A DNA stretch of 64,000 bases from Bradyrhizobium sp. CCBAU 53338 (GCF_015291665.1 NZ_CP030048.1:2852001-2916000), one strand, 5' to 3'. Positions 35,436 through 44,757 are shown, numbered from the stretch's first letter. The notes: a model not told the origin generated them from the sequence alone. Made by a program: numbers and translations.

Positions 35436-35879
35436 TTACGAACGGGTCAGATTGGCTTCAGTCCACGCGACGATGCCGCGTGCGTCCATCGCTCCGGAAT
35501 GGCGGGCGATCTCGCGGCCACCACGCATCAGCAGCAACGTCGGAATGCCACTGATGTTGAGCCGCGACGACAGCGCCGGCGCGCTGTCCGAATTCAGCTT
35601 CAGTAGCCGGACAGCGGGCTCGAGCTGTTGCGCTGCGCGCTCGAACATCGGCGCCATGGCGCGGCACGGTCCGCACCACGGCGCCCATACGTCGACCAAC
35701 ACGGGAATGTCGCTGCCTGCGACATGGCGGCCAAAGGCCTCTTCATTCACCTCGATCGGGTGACCGGTGAAGATCGGCTGATGACAGGCGCCGCAACGTG
35801 CTCCTTCCGGCGCGCGCTCGTCAGGCAGGCGGTTGATGCGGCCGCAATGTCCACAGACGACCTGGCGTGTCGTGCTCAT
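35436..35879 (-). CDS. trxC: Thioredoxin TrxC, 147 aa
   Basis: The N-terminal zinc-binding pairs CGHC and CGAC (about residues 9-32) and the thioredoxin active site WAPWCGPCRAM (about 66-76) identify thioredoxin 2. The cis-Pro ISGIPTLLL follows. Its ATG overlaps the sqr stop (ATGA), so it is coupled to Sqr and probably reduces protein or low-molecular-weight persulfides formed during sulfide oxidation. Confidence 0.9.
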   Translation of the reverse strand: MSTTRQVVCGHCGRINRLPDERAPEGARCGACHQPIFTGHPIEVNEEAFGRHVAGSDIPVLVDVWAPWCGPCRAMAPMFERAAQQLEPAVRLLKLNSDSAPALSSRLNISGIPTLLLMRGGREIARHSGAMDARGIVAWTEANLTRS

Positions 35880-37162
35880 GTGCCTGTTCGAACCTCCTTG
35901 ATCTTGGCGATGTTCAGCCTGTCGAGCAGGAAGCGCTCGTAGAACGGCTCGCTCTCGCCGCGCCGCATCTTGCGGAGGAAGTATTTCTCGAAGGCGACCT
36001 TGGCGTAGTGCACCCACTCGCCCTTTGACGACCAATTGACGTTGCGCGGCGGAATTTGCGGCTGCGCGAGGAAGGCGACGCCGGAATCGCCGAAGTCGGC
36101 GAGGCAGATCGCATTCCAGGTGGGTTGCGCGGTCGGCGGCTTGCCGCGGAGCAGGGCGCCGATGTTCATCGCTGTCGCCGTCACCATGGACTCGATCATG
36201 AAACCAGTCTTGGGGACGCCGACCGGCACCGGCGTCGCGCCGACGGGGGCAATCGCGACGCAGACGCCGACCGCGAAAATATTGGTAAAGGTCGGGTTCT
36301 GCTGATGCTTGTCGACGATGACGAAGCCGCGCGGGTTGGTCAGCTTTTCGATGCCGCGAACCGCCTCGACGCCGCGAAAGGCCGGCAGCATCATCGAATA
36401 GGCGAAAGGCAGATCGTGCGCTTTGTGCGTTGTGCCGTTGTCTGCCAGCTCCTCCACCGACATCGTGCCGGGACCGACGCTGTCGATGCGGGCGTTCGTG
36501 ATCCACTTGATGTGCTTCTCGCGCATCTCGCTTTCGAGAAGACCTTTGGTGTCGCCGACGCCGTCGAGACCGAGATGGCCGATGTAGGGCTCCGAGGTGA
36601 CGAACGTCATCGGAACCCGGTCCCGCAGCTTTCGCCGGCGCAGCTCGGTTTCGAGGATGAACAGGAATTCGTAGGCCGGCCCGAAACAAGATGCCCCCTG
36701 GACCGCGCCGATTACGACAGGGCCGGGGTTGGCGGCGAGGATTTCGAACGCTTCCTTAGCACGCGCCGCATGATCGACATGGCAGATGGATTGCGTGTAG
36801 CCCTGAGGTCCGAGCCCCGGGATCTCGTCGAAGGCGAGTTCGGGGCCGGTTGCGACGACCAGATAGTCGTAGTCGATGGACGTTCCGTCGCCGAGCTCGA
36901 TTCGGTTTTCCGCGGGGTGGACGCGCTTGGCGCCTTGCGTCAGCAGACGGATGCCCTTGCGCTTCATGATCTCCGCGAGATCGATCTCGATCTCGTCGCG
37001 CTTGCGCCAGCCGATCGCAACCCAGGGGTTCGACGGCACGAAATGATAGGCCGCGCCCTGTGCGACCAGGGTCAGGCGATCACCGCTTTTCAGTTGGGGC
37101 AGTAATTCATAGGCCATCAATGTTCCGCTCAGGCCGGCTCCGACTACGACAACTTCCGCCAT
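35876..37162 (-). CDS. sqr: Sulfide:quinone oxidoreductase family flavoprotein, 428 aa
   Basis: FAD-binding GAGLSG at the N-terminus, a second dinucleotide site around VVATGPELAFDEIPG, and the two redox cysteines expected of sulfide:quinone reductase, in GASCFGPAYEF and VGVCVAIAPV. The C-terminus (IAKIKEV and the amphipathic FYERFLL) would anchor it to the membrane. Oxidises sulfide to persulfide or sulfur and reduces quinone. GGAGG precedes ATG 37162. First gene of the leftward operon, opposite an SqrR/BigR-type repressor, as expected for a sulfide-induced sqr. Related FCSD-type flavoproteins are an alternative. Confidence 0.85.
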   Translation of the reverse strand: MAEVVVVGAGLSGTLMAYELLPQLKSGDRLTLVAQGAAYHFVPSNPWVAIGWRKRDEIEIDLAEIMKRKGIRLLTQGAKRVHPAENRIELGDGTSIDYDYLVVATGPELAFDEIPGLGPQGYTQSICHVDHAARAKEAFEILAANPGPVVIGAVQGASCFGPAYEFLFILETELRRRKLRDRVPMTFVTSEPYIGHLGLDGVGDTKGLLESEMREKHIKWITNARIDSVGPGTMSVEELADNGTTHKAHDLPFAYSMMLPAFRGVEAVRGIEKLTNPRGFVIVDKHQQNPTFTNIFAVGVCVAIAPVGATPVPVGVPKTGFMIESMVTATAMNIGALLRGKPPTAQPTWNAICLADFGDSGVAFLAQPQIPPRNVNWSSKGEWVHYAKVAFEKYFLRKMRRGESEPFYERFLLDRLNIAKIKEVRTGT

Positions 37163-37221
37163 GGATTCCTCCGTTGGGTTCAGGCTGCTCCACCGGTTGA
37201 AATCCGGCTGTCGTGCAGTGC

Positions 37222-37252
37222 TTGACTATATATTCGTAACATCGTATATACG
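37222..37252. promoter_or_regulatory. Overlapping divergent promoters and palindromic operator of the sulfide locus
   Basis: On the plus strand TTGACT (37222-37227) and TATATA (37245-37250) are separated by 17 bases. On the minus strand TTGCGT and TATATA are also separated by 17 bases and use the same DNA, so the two promoters face each other. The self-complementary CGTATATACG (37243-37252) covers the plus -10 box, a good site for the ArsR-type repressor. On the plus side the predicted transcription start falls at or next to the ATG, suggesting a leaderless mRNA. Confidence 0.65.
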
Positions 37253-37257
37253 CAAGT

Positions 37258-37578
37258 ATGAAAATAGATAGCGAGATCATGGAGCGTGCCGCCGACCAGG
37301 CGAGCGACTTGCTGAAGGCACTCTCCAACCGTCACCGTCTTCTGATCATCTGCCAACTGATCGACGGCGAACGATCGGTCGGCGAGCTGGCAGAGTTTCT
37401 GAACTTGCGGGACTCCACGGTCTCCCAGCATCTTGCGCTCCTTCGCAAGGATGGCCTGGTGTCCTCGAGGCGGGATGCGCAGACAATCTTCTATTCGATC
37501 GCCAGCGAGCCGGCGCGCGAGATCCTGAAGACGCTCTACCAAGTGTTCTGCGCACCGAAGTCCGCAAGGACGAGGTGA
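37258..37578 (+). CDS. SqrR/BigR-type ArsR-family persulfide-sensing repressor, 106 aa
   Basis: A winged helix with DLLKALSNRHRLLIICQL (17-34), recognition helix LRDSTVSQHLALLRKDGLV (50-68) and the wing SSRRDAQTIFY. Two cysteines, Cys32 and Cys98, are 66 residues apart. This is the spacing of the redox pair in SqrR (Cys41/Cys107) and BigR, which form a tetrasulfide bridge and leave DNA. It sits between the sqr operon and the RND efflux genes and probably represses both. The ATG is only about seven bases after the -10 box. Confidence 0.88.
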   Translation: MKIDSEIMERAADQASDLLKALSNRHRLLIICQLIDGERSVGELAEFLNLRDSTVSQHLALLRKDGLVSSRRDAQTIFYSIASEPAREILKTLYQVFCAPKSARTR

Positions 37579-37681
37579 AATCTACAGAACGGCGGACGGG
37601 CGCGCCTTGCGCGAGATCAACACGCCAACCTTCAATGTCGATGAAATGAGAGGGCGCCGCGAGGCGGCGCGAGCAACTCCG

Positions 37682-38707
37682 ATGACGACAGGGATCAGTC
37701 CCGTGCAATATTCGGCGCGATGTCTTGGGCTTCTGGTTGCGTTGGCGATGATCGGCGCACCGGTCAGATGCGCTGTGGCCGCAGAAGCGCTTACCGTGAC
37801 GCAGCAACCGGTCACCGACGAGAAGGCGGTGTTTGCCACCGTCGAGAGCATCAGTGTGGTCCCCGCGCGCGGCCGCATCGGCGGAACCGTTGCGCAGCTC
37901 AAGGTGAGGGAAGGCGACCGTGTTGCGGCCGGACAGGCCATTGCGACCATTGGCGACGAAAAGCTCGTCCTCCAGATGAAATCGCTCGATGCGCAGATCG
38001 AGGCGCTCCAGGCGCAGGCGAACCAGGCGCAACTTGACTTCACCCGGACGGAGGGGTTGGTCGAGCGCGGCATCCTGCCGCGCGTCAAGCTCGACGAGCA
38101 GCGCACGGCGCTCAACGTCGCCGACAATGGCCTGCGCGCAAAGACCGCAGAACGTGCCGTCATCAACGAACAGCTCAACCAGGGCCAGGTGCTCGCGCCG
38201 GCGGATGGACGCGTGCTGAAGCGGTTGATCACCGTGGGGTCGGTCGTGCTCGCCGGCGATCCGATCGTGACCGTGGCCCAGCAGAACTTCAAGCTGCGGC
38301 TGCGCGTGCCGGAGCGACACGCGCGCTTCCTGAAGGCCGGCGACAAGGTGCGGGTCGACGGTGCCGAGCTCGCTGGCGAGGCCTCGAAATGGGGCGTGAT
38401 CGACCTCGTTTATCCGCAGATCGAGGAGGGGCGCGTCATCGCGGACGCGACCGTCGAGGGGCTGGGCGAATATTTCGTCGGCGACCGCCTGCGGGTCTGG
38501 ATTTCCGGAGGCACGCGGCCGGCTTTCATCGTTCCCTCGAGTTATGTGACGACCCGGTTCGGCATCGACTACGTTCGGCTGCGGAAAGGTGACGCCACCA
38601 TCGACGTGCCGGTACAGCGCGGCCGCGACATGCCGACGCCGGCGCTTCCCGATGGGCTCGAAATTCTGTCCGGCATTCAGGCCGGCGACCAGTTGGTGCA
38701 GCCGTGA
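37682..38707 (+). CDS. Efflux RND periplasmic adaptor (membrane fusion protein), 341 aa
   Basis: Signal peptide MTTGISPVQYSARCLGLLVALAM with cleavage near AVAAEA. ATG 37682 is chosen as the start of the signal; in-frame starts lie upstream (37646, 37607), none with a strong ribosome-binding site. Two lipoyl halves around a coiled-coil hairpin (VREGDRVAAGQAIATIG ... VLAPADGRVLK) and a beta-barrel. Links the RND pump to an outer-membrane channel not in this window. Its stop overlaps the pump start. Confidence 0.85.
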   Translation: MTTGISPVQYSARCLGLLVALAMIGAPVRCAVAAEALTVTQQPVTDEKAVFATVESISVVPARGRIGGTVAQLKVREGDRVAAGQAIATIGDEKLVLQMKSLDAQIEALQAQANQAQLDFTRTEGLVERGILPRVKLDEQRTALNVADNGLRAKTAERAVINEQLNQGQVLAPADGRVLKRLITVGSVVLAGDPIVTVAQQNFKLRLRVPERHARFLKAGDKVRVDGAELAGEASKWGVIDLVYPQIEEGRVIADATVEGLGEYFVGDRLRVWISGGTRPAFIVPSSYVTTRFGIDYVRLRKGDATIDVPVQRGRDMPTPALPDGLEILSGIQAGDQLVQP

Positions 38708-41700
38708 ATCTCGGACTTTCAGGACGGTTGACCAGGTCGACGATCGCATCGCCGCTGACGCCCTTGTTTCTGCTCGCCTCACTCGTCGTGGGGCTGATCG
38801 CCGTCGTGGTGATCCCGCGCGAGGAGGAACCGCAGATCAGCGTTCCCATGGTGGATATCCGCATCAACGCCGACGGCTTGCGTGGACCGGATGCAGTGGA
38901 ACTGGTGACAAAACCGCTGGAATCGATCGTCAAGGGCATCGATGGCGTCGAGCACGTCTACAGCCAGACCGAGGACGACCGCGTGATGGTCACAGCGCGC
39001 TTCCTGGTCGGCACCAAGTTCGAGGACGCCATCCTGCGGGTGCACGAGAAGATCCGTGCCAATCTCGATCGGATTCCCGTCGGCATTTCCGAACCGCTGA
39101 TCGTCGGCAGGGGCATCAATGACGTCGCCGTGACGGTACTGACGCTGTCTCCCAAGCCGGAAGCGGCCAGTCGCTGGACCGAGAAGGATCTCTATGAGCT
39201 CGCCGACAAGCTGCGCGCGGAGCTGATGAAGGTCGACGATATCGGTTTGACCTACATCTCCGGCGGCGCGGCGCAACAGATCCGGGTCGAACCCGATCCC
39301 GAGAAGCTGTCGCTGTTCGGCATCACGCTGCAGCAGCTCGTGGCCAAGGTGAAGGACGCCAACCGCTCTTTCCTGGCGGGGCAGGTCAGAGATGTCGGCC
39401 TGGTGCGGAGCGTCGCGGCCGGCCAGACACTGTCCGGCGTCCCCGACATTGGATTGCTGCTCATCACGACCCGCGACGGCCGGCCGGTCTACGTCAAGGA
39501 CGTTGCCTCCGTTGTCGTCGGTCCGAGCACCATCGAGCATCGCGTCTGGACGGATACGCGCGGGGCCGGCGGGCAGTGGGCGCGGACGCCTGCGGTCAGT
39601 CTGGCGCTGGCCAAGCGCGCCGGTGCCAATGCGGTCGTCGTGTCCGAAAACATCGCCAAGCGCCTCGACGGACTAAAGTCTCGCCTGATCCCCGACGACG
39701 TCCAGGTGACGGTGACGCGCGACTATGGCGAGACGGCGAACGAGAAGGCCAATGAGCTGTTGTTCCATCTGGGGCTCGCGACGCTCTCGATCGTCTTTCT
39801 GATCGCGGTCGCGATCGGCTGGCGCGAGGCTCTGGTGACCTTCGTCGTCATTCCCACGACGATCCTGCTCACGATGTTCGCCGCCAACCTGATGGGCTAC
39901 ACCATCAACCGCGTCAGCCTGTTCGCGCTGATTTTTTCGATCGGCATTCTCGTCGACGACGCCATCGTCGTGGTCGAGAACATCGCGCGGCATTGGGGCA
40001 TGCGAGACGGCCGGCCGCGTTTGCAGGCGACCATCGAGGCGGTGGCGGAAGTCGGCAACCCAACCATCGTCGCCACGTTGACGGTGGTCGCCGCGCTCTT
40101 GCCGATGCTGTTCGTGTCAGGTCTGATGGGCCCCTACATGGCGCCGATCCCGGCCAATGCGTCGGCAGCCATGCTATTCTCGTTCTTCGTCGCGATGGTG
40201 GTGGCTCCGTGGCTGATGCTCAAGCTCGCGCCGAAAGGCGAGGTTGCGCCGGCCCATGCGGCGCACGATGAGGGCCGGCTTGGCCGGATCTATCGACGCT
40301 TCGCCACGCCAATCGTGCGGAGCAAGCGATCGGCCTGGATATTCCTGCTCGGTGTCGGGATTGCGACACTGTTGTCGATGACCCTGTTCGCGACGAAGTC
40401 CGTGACGGTCAAGCTTCTGCCGTTCGACAACAAATCCGAGATCGCGGTGGTTGTCGACCTGCCGGAAGGGGCGAGCCTGGAGGCGACCGAGCGCACGCTG
40501 TTCGGCGCGGCCGAGATCGCGCGGCAACTGCCGGAGGTCACCTCGCTGCAATCCTACGCCGGAACGCCGGCTCCCTTCAATTTCAACGGTCTGGTAAGGC
40601 ACTACTATTTGCGGGAGAGGCCCGAGCTCGGCGAAGTGCAGGTCAACCTGACTGCGCGCGGTGAGCGCAAGCGCCCTAGCCACGAGATCGCACTCGATTT
40701 GCGCGAGAAGCTGAAGGCGCTCGATCCGCCCAAAGGCACCAGCATCAAGGTGGTCGAAGTGCCGCCCGGACCGCCGGTGCTTTCGACGCTGCTTGCGGAG
40801 GTCTACGGTCCCGATGCCGCCACGCGCCGTGCGGTCACTGGCGAGCTCAAGAAGATCTTCGCGGAGGTGCCCTTCATCGTCGACATCGACGATTCCATCG
40901 GCGAAAAGCGGCCGCGGCTGCGACTTTCGATCGACCAGGACCGGCTCGAATTCTTCGGCGTCGAGCAGCGCGACGTATACGACACCATCCAGGCGCTGTT
41001 CGGCGGCATCTCGATCGGCTACTCGCATCGTGGCGAGGATCGCAACCCGATCGAGATCGCCGTGCATCTCGGAAAGCGCAACCTGGTCTGGGACGAGGCG
41101 CTGGCCTCGACGCCCGTGCCGGCCAACACGTTGCCCGGCAGCAAGACGGTGGTCGAACTCGGACAGGTCGTGAAGGCGACCGTGGAAGAAGGCTCTCCGA
41201 CGATCTTCCGCCGTGACGGCCGGTTCACCGATATGGTGATGGCCGAGCTTGCCGGGCGCTTTGAGGCGCCACTCTACGGCATGCTCGCGATCGCCGATCG
41301 GGTGGACGCCCATGACTGGGGCAAGTTGCCGAAACCCGCGATCAGCCTGCACGGCCAGCCGTCGGACGAGTCGCATCCCACGCTGCTGTGGGACGGCGAA
41401 TGGGAAATCACCTGGGTGACCTTCCGCGACATGGGGGCAGCGTTCGGCGCAGCGATCCTCGGCATCTATGTGCTGGTCGTCGCGCAATTCAGGAGCTTTC
41501 GTCTTCCACTGGTGATCCTGACGCCGATCCCGCTGACGCTGATCGGCATCCTGATCGGGCACTGGCTGCTGGGCGCGCCTTTTACCGCAACCTCGATGAT
41601 CGGTTTCATCGCGCTGGCCGGCATCATCGTGCGCAACTCGATCCTGCTGGTCGACTTCATCAGGCACAGCGGTGGAGACGGCAAGTCGCTGCGCGAGGTG

Positions 41701-41928
41701 GTGCTGGAGGCTGGCGCGGTCCGCTTCAAGCCGATCCTGCTCACTGCGCTTGCGGCCATGATCGGCGCCGCGACGATCCTGCTGGATCCGATCTTTCAGG
41801 GATTGGCGATCTCGCTCCTGTTCGGACTTGCATCGTCAACATTGCTCACCGTTCTGGTGATTCCAGCCATCTATGTCGCCCTGCGCGCGCCGCGCGAGGC
41901 GATTCCGAACACAGCCAATCTCAGCTAG
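38704..41928 (+). CDS. RND efflux transporter permease, 1074 aa
   Basis: GTG start overlapping the adaptor stop. Full-length RND pump with twelve transmembrane helices. The proton-relay Asp pair lies in GILVDDAIVVVENIARH (helix 4), and the second half has GIIVRNSILLVDFIR (helix 10). Large periplasmic domains follow helices 1 and 7. The substrate is unknown; placement under an SqrR/BigR repressor suggests export of sulfur-derived or thiol-reactive compounds (inference). Confidence 0.92.
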   Translation: MNLGLSGRLTRSTIASPLTPLFLLASLVVGLIAVVVIPREEEPQISVPMVDIRINADGLRGPDAVELVTKPLESIVKGIDGVEHVYSQTEDDRVMVTARFLVGTKFEDAILRVHEKIRANLDRIPVGISEPLIVGRGINDVAVTVLTLSPKPEAASRWTEKDLYELADKLRAELMKVDDIGLTYISGGAAQQIRVEPDPEKLSLFGITLQQLVAKVKDANRSFLAGQVRDVGLVRSVAAGQTLSGVPDIGLLLITTRDGRPVYVKDVASVVVGPSTIEHRVWTDTRGAGGQWARTPAVSLALAKRAGANAVVVSENIAKRLDGLKSRLIPDDVQVTVTRDYGETANEKANELLFHLGLATLSIVFLIAVAIGWREALVTFVVIPTTILLTMFAANLMGYTINRVSLFALIFSIGILVDDAIVVVENIARHWGMRDGRPRLQATIEAVAEVGNPTIVATLTVVAALLPMLFVSGLMGPYMAPIPANASAAMLFSFFVAMVVAPWLMLKLAPKGEVAPAHAAHDEGRLGRIYRRFATPIVRSKRSAWIFLLGVGIATLLSMTLFATKSVTVKLLPFDNKSEIAVVVDLPEGASLEATERTLFGAAEIARQLPEVTSLQSYAGTPAPFNFNGLVRHYYLRERPELGEVQVNLTARGERKRPSHEIALDLREKLKALDPPKGTSIKVVEVPPGPPVLSTLLAEVYGPDAATRRAVTGELKKIFAEVPFIVDIDDSIGEKRPRLRLSIDQDRLEFFGVEQRDVYDTIQALFGGISIGYSHRGEDRNPIEIAVHLGKRNLVWDEALASTPVPANTLPGSKTVVELGQVVKATVEEGSPTIFRRDGRFTDMVMAELAGRFEAPLYGMLAIADRVDAHDWGKLPKPAISLHGQPSDESHPTLLWDGEWEITWVTFRDMGAAFGAAILGIYVLVVAQFRSFRLPLVILTPIPLTLIGILIGHWLLGAPFTATSMIGFIALAGIIVRNSILLVDFIRHSGGDGKSLREVVLEAGAVRFKPILLTALAAMIGAATILLDPIFQGLAISLLFGLASSTLLTVLVIPAIYVALRAPREAIPNTANLS

Positions 41929-41938
41929 CGAGGCTCCG

Positions 41939-42295
41939 ATGGACAAGAACTACGTCGACATTACCAAAAGCATCTCAGCCAACCTGAGGAAGCTGCGCAA
42001 CGACATTCCTGACACGATGAAGGGATTTTCCGCACTTGCTCAGGCCGCCACGCGCGACGGTGCGCTCGACAAGAAGACCAAGGAACTGATTGCGCTCGCG
42101 CTCGGCGTCGCCGCGCATTGCGACGGCTGTATCGGCTTTCACGCCGAAGCGCTCGTCAAGCTCGCTGCGACGCGCGAAGAGGTCGAGGAAGCTCTTGGCA
42201 TGGCGGTCTACATGGGTGGCGGCCCATCGCTGATGTATGCGGCAGATGCGATCGCGGCCTACGAGCAGTTCCAGCAGAACATGGTCGCCGCCTGA
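41939..42295 (+). CDS. Carboxymuconolactone decarboxylase family, AhpD-like protein, 118 aa
   Basis: The AhpD-like redox motif CDGCIGFH (about 61-68; CxxCxxxH) is present, with the helical scaffold AATRDGALDKKTKELIALALGVAAH. Ten bases after the RND gene, so in the same operon. AhpD-type proteins reduce peroxides or other thiol-reactive species. A role in persulfide or organic hydroperoxide detoxification in this locus is inferred. Confidence 0.85.
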   Translation: MDKNYVDITKSISANLRKLRNDIPDTMKGFSALAQAATRDGALDKKTKELIALALGVAAHCDGCIGFHAEALVKLAATREEVEEALGMAVYMGGGPSLMYAADAIAAYEQFQQNMVAA

Positions 42296-42350
42296 CGCCG
42301 CGCAGTCGTGATCGATGCGAAATCGGATCGTGGTGCGGCGCGATGCTTCG

Positions 42351-42755
42351 CTAGATCGGCTCGTAGGCTTCGGAGCCGCAGATGTCGTCAGCTTCCGCGC
42401 GTCGCCGGTCGGTGATCTTTCCACTGTCGATCGTCACGATGTAGGTCTGGGTGCCCAGCGCCGAGCCGGTGGCGGAGGTGAGCTGGGCGCGGACGCAAGC
42501 CGTCCAGCCAGATCCGCGGACCTCGTGATGGGGCAAGGCCACTTGCACCTCGCGCGGATAGGAGGTGTTGAGGAAGACCACATCGATCTGCTCGCGGACC
42601 ACGCGCTTGACGTCGGGCGGCGGTTCAGGAGGTTGTTGCTCTCCCTCCTTGATGCGCATGAAGTCGGGCACCGGTGCACGGCTGTCGGCAAAGCCGCACG
42701 CGCCGAGCGCGAGCGTGCATGCAAGCAGCGCCACCTGAGCAACAATCCGCAACAT
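42351..42755 (-). CDS. Putative lipoprotein, 134 aa
   Basis: A signal peptide ending in a lipobox (TLALGAC, Cys about residue 20). A Pro/Glu-rich linker and a small domain with Cys at TACVR and DDICG follow. Periplasmic membrane-anchored protein of unknown function. Convergent with the AhpD-like gene. Confidence 0.65.
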   Translation of the reverse strand: MLRIVAQVALLACTLALGACGFADSRAPVPDFMRIKEGEQQPPEPPPDVKRVVREQIDVVFLNTSYPREVQVALPHHEVRGSGWTACVRAQLTSATGSALGTQTYIVTIDSGKITDRRRAEADDICGSEAYEPI

Positions 42756-43176
42756 TCGTGAAGGTCCCCCGCAGGCCGACAGATATGCGCGAATTCGGCG
42801 GGACGAAGCCCTGCCCGATCAACAATTGCTGAAGCGGTGGAACCGCTGCATTTGCCAGTACGGGATGGCAGGCTGGTTTGGACCCAAGTGAAGGGATGGC
42901 GGACAACAAGCCCAAGACGAGAGAGCCTACGAGGCTGCGCTCGAGCGCATTCCGGACCCAACCCCTGGAGCGGCGCGCGTCCCACGGAGCCGGCTATGGG
43001 AAACCGAAATAGAGCGAGGCAGATGGTGATGGACCGGCTCCAATATCCGGTCGGCTTCCTGCTGCTGGTCGTGCGGCCCTGCAGCGTCTGAGAGACCCGC
43101 GGCGGCGATCCCATCGTATCACGCGATCATAGTCATGTTGTGGATGCGATGCGAATGGACATTCACATCACGCGCG
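42756..43176. other. Intergenic region with broken short frames
   Basis: No intact gene supported. A 38-codon frame from ATG 42898 and an overlapping startless frame (AYEAALERIPDPTPG...) look coding-like but are short and out of register, so a decayed small gene is possible. Confidence 0.35.
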
Positions 43177-43419
43177 CTAGTGCACGAAAGCCAGGCCGAT
43201 GCGCCTTTCGCTGCGCCAAACTGCGCGGCAATTCCGCACGAAATTGTCGCACGCGATCGAAAGTGTGAACGATTGCGGCAATGTGACCAATGTGTCGAGG
43301 TCTATCGCCGCGCCGCTTTCCGACATGTTTCGTACGGTGCACGCGATTCCGCTATTTTCAAAGGTGATCGTGCCGCCCTTGAAAACCCGATGACGCTGCG
43401 CCGTTCGCTTCTCGATCAT
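43177..43419 (-). CDS. PilZ domain protein, 80 aa
   Basis: ATG 43419 (MIEKRTAQRHRVFKGGTITF) is the usual start of this short rhizobial type; an upstream extension of 27 residues is not conserved in character. Both motifs are complete: RTAQR and NMSESG, so c-di-GMP binding is likely. Ends RAVWRSERRIGLAFVH. A stand-alone effector. Confidence 0.8.
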   Translation of the reverse strand: MIEKRTAQRHRVFKGGTITFENSGIACTVRNMSESGAAIDLDTLVTLPQSFTLSIACDNFVRNCRAVWRSERRIGLAFVH

Positions 43420-43601
43420 CCGCGTTAATCCACAATGATGATTGTGAAATAGTGCATAGAAATTGCGTTGATCTAAACTCAATACTGGCGCTCCTTGCAC
43501 AGCGCTTCATACTTCGTTTACGACGTTGAGGCGGCAAGTCACTGCGCCGAGTTTTACCCCAAGCCTTTCCTTTGTGGCGTTACGCGCCGATGGAGATTCC
43601 G

Positions 43602-43895
43602 ATGAAGACCACGCTCTCGATCCTGTTCGCCGCAGCGTTCTCGCTGTCGTCGATGCCCGCCCACGCCGTCAAGTGGGACCTCTCGACCATGTCCTGCAAG
43701 CAGTTCCTCGATAGCGGCGAGGACAACATCGCGGTCGTGCTGACCTGGATGGACGGCTGGTACAAGGGCGACGAGGACAACGCGATCATCGACACCGAAG
43801 TGTTCATCGAGAACGCCAAGAAGTTCGGTGCTTATTGCGGAAAGAATCCGACCGTCAGCGTCGTCACCGCGGCCGACGAAATTCTCGGCAAGTAG
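43602..43895 (+). CDS. HdeA/HdeB family periplasmic acid-stress chaperone-like protein, 97 aa
   Basis: ATG 43602 follows GGAG and begins the signal peptide MKTTLSILFAAAFSLSSMPAHA. The mature protein has two Cys (SCKQFLD and AYCGKN) that would form the single HdeA disulfide. The WDLSTMSCKQFLDSGEDN.AVVLTWMDGWYKG pattern is typical. Expected to bind unfolded periplasmic proteins at low pH. Monocistronic. Confidence 0.8.
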   Translation: MKTTLSILFAAAFSLSSMPAHAVKWDLSTMSCKQFLDSGEDNIAVVLTWMDGWYKGDEDNAIIDTEVFIENAKKFGAYCGKNPTVSVVTAADEILGK

Positions 43896-44024
43896 TCTTT
43901 TCGACAAGTCATCTCGAAGCGGCCGGATGAAGCGCGATTGCAGCCGCGCTTCGTTCGATGCGAACGTGATCGAGAGCCGCGGTGCGCTTTGCGCTCCCGC
44001 GGCTCTCCTCGTTTCGGATCATGT

Positions 44025-44489
44025 TCAGCCCGGCAGCATGGCGAACGCGCTCGACACCATCGCAATCTGCTTGTTGTCGGCGGCCGAGAGCAGGGTGACG
44101 CGGCCAAAACTCATGGTGCGTCCGAGCCGCACCACGCGTGCATCCGCCAGCACGTCCGACGCGGAGACCGCGCGCATGAAATGCGTGGTCTGGTCCACCG
44201 TCGTCATCGGACGATAGCCTCTGTTGGCGGCGAGATTCGCGATCACCATTGCGGTGTCGGCCAGCGCCATCAGCGCCTGACCGCAGACCACGCCGCCGTT
44301 GCGGCACAGCCGCTCCGAGAACGGCATGCGGAGCAGCGCGCCCGGCTGCCAGTCCGGCGTCTCGGGAGGAGGGATGTGCTCGATGCGCTCGACGGAGAGG
44401 TTGAGATCCTCGATCCAGGGCGCGAAGACCTCGCCGAGTATCCGTCTGGCCTCAGTGATTCCGAACTCGGCGTCTGGCTGCGATGGCAT
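44025..44489 (-). CDS. PaaI-family hotdog-fold thioesterase, 154 aa
   Basis: ATG 44489 follows GAGGAGG. A hotdog fold with CGQALMALADTAMVIANLAA (about 69-88) and TTVDQTTHFMRAVSASDV, ending in an MVSSAFAMLPG strand. Hydrolyses acyl-CoA thioesters; substrate unknown. Transcribed leftwards, divergent from the small lipoprotein gene at 44626. Confidence 0.8.
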   Translation of the reverse strand: MPSQPDAEFGITEARRILGEVFAPWIEDLNLSVERIEHIPPPETPDWQPGALLRMPFSERLCRNGGVVCGQALMALADTAMVIANLAANRGYRPMTTVDQTTHFMRAVSASDVLADARVVRLGRTMSFGRVTLLSAADNKQIAMVSSAFAMLPG

Positions 44490-44625
44490 TGCCGTCGTTT
44501 CCTCCTCTTGTTGCCGGATGTTTCGCTCATTCTGCCCGCTTGGGCGCGGCAAAGTCACGGGGGCCGTTGGCTTGAAAATGCCCGACTTCGCCCGATATGA
44601 TGCCGGGCCTGGGGGCGGGTGGACG

Positions 44626-44757
44626 ATGTTGCGTCGATGTGTCCTGTTATTTTGCCTGGCCGCGCTCGGTCTGGCGCTGAACGGCTGCACCAAGTGCGGG
44701 CCGATCTGGGACGACTGGCTCCATGGGCCGAAATCGTGCAGATCGGATCGGCTCTAG
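44626..44757 (+). CDS. Small lipoprotein, 43 aa
   Basis: MLRRCVLLFCLAALGLALNG followed by the lipobox Cys (LNGC) and CTKCGPIWDDWL...KSC. Four Cys in the mature peptide of about 24 residues suggest a disulfide-rich lipopeptide. GGGGG lies upstream of ATG 44626. I associate the KCGPIWDDW motif with a recurrent small rhizobial family. Confidence 0.6.
   Translation: MLRRCVLLFCLAALGLALNGCTKCGPIWDDWLHGPKSCRSDRL

Noticed and set aside
40174..41667. A 497-codon minus-strand frame opposite the RND pump
   Set aside because: Antisense shadow; the pump is complete and conserved.
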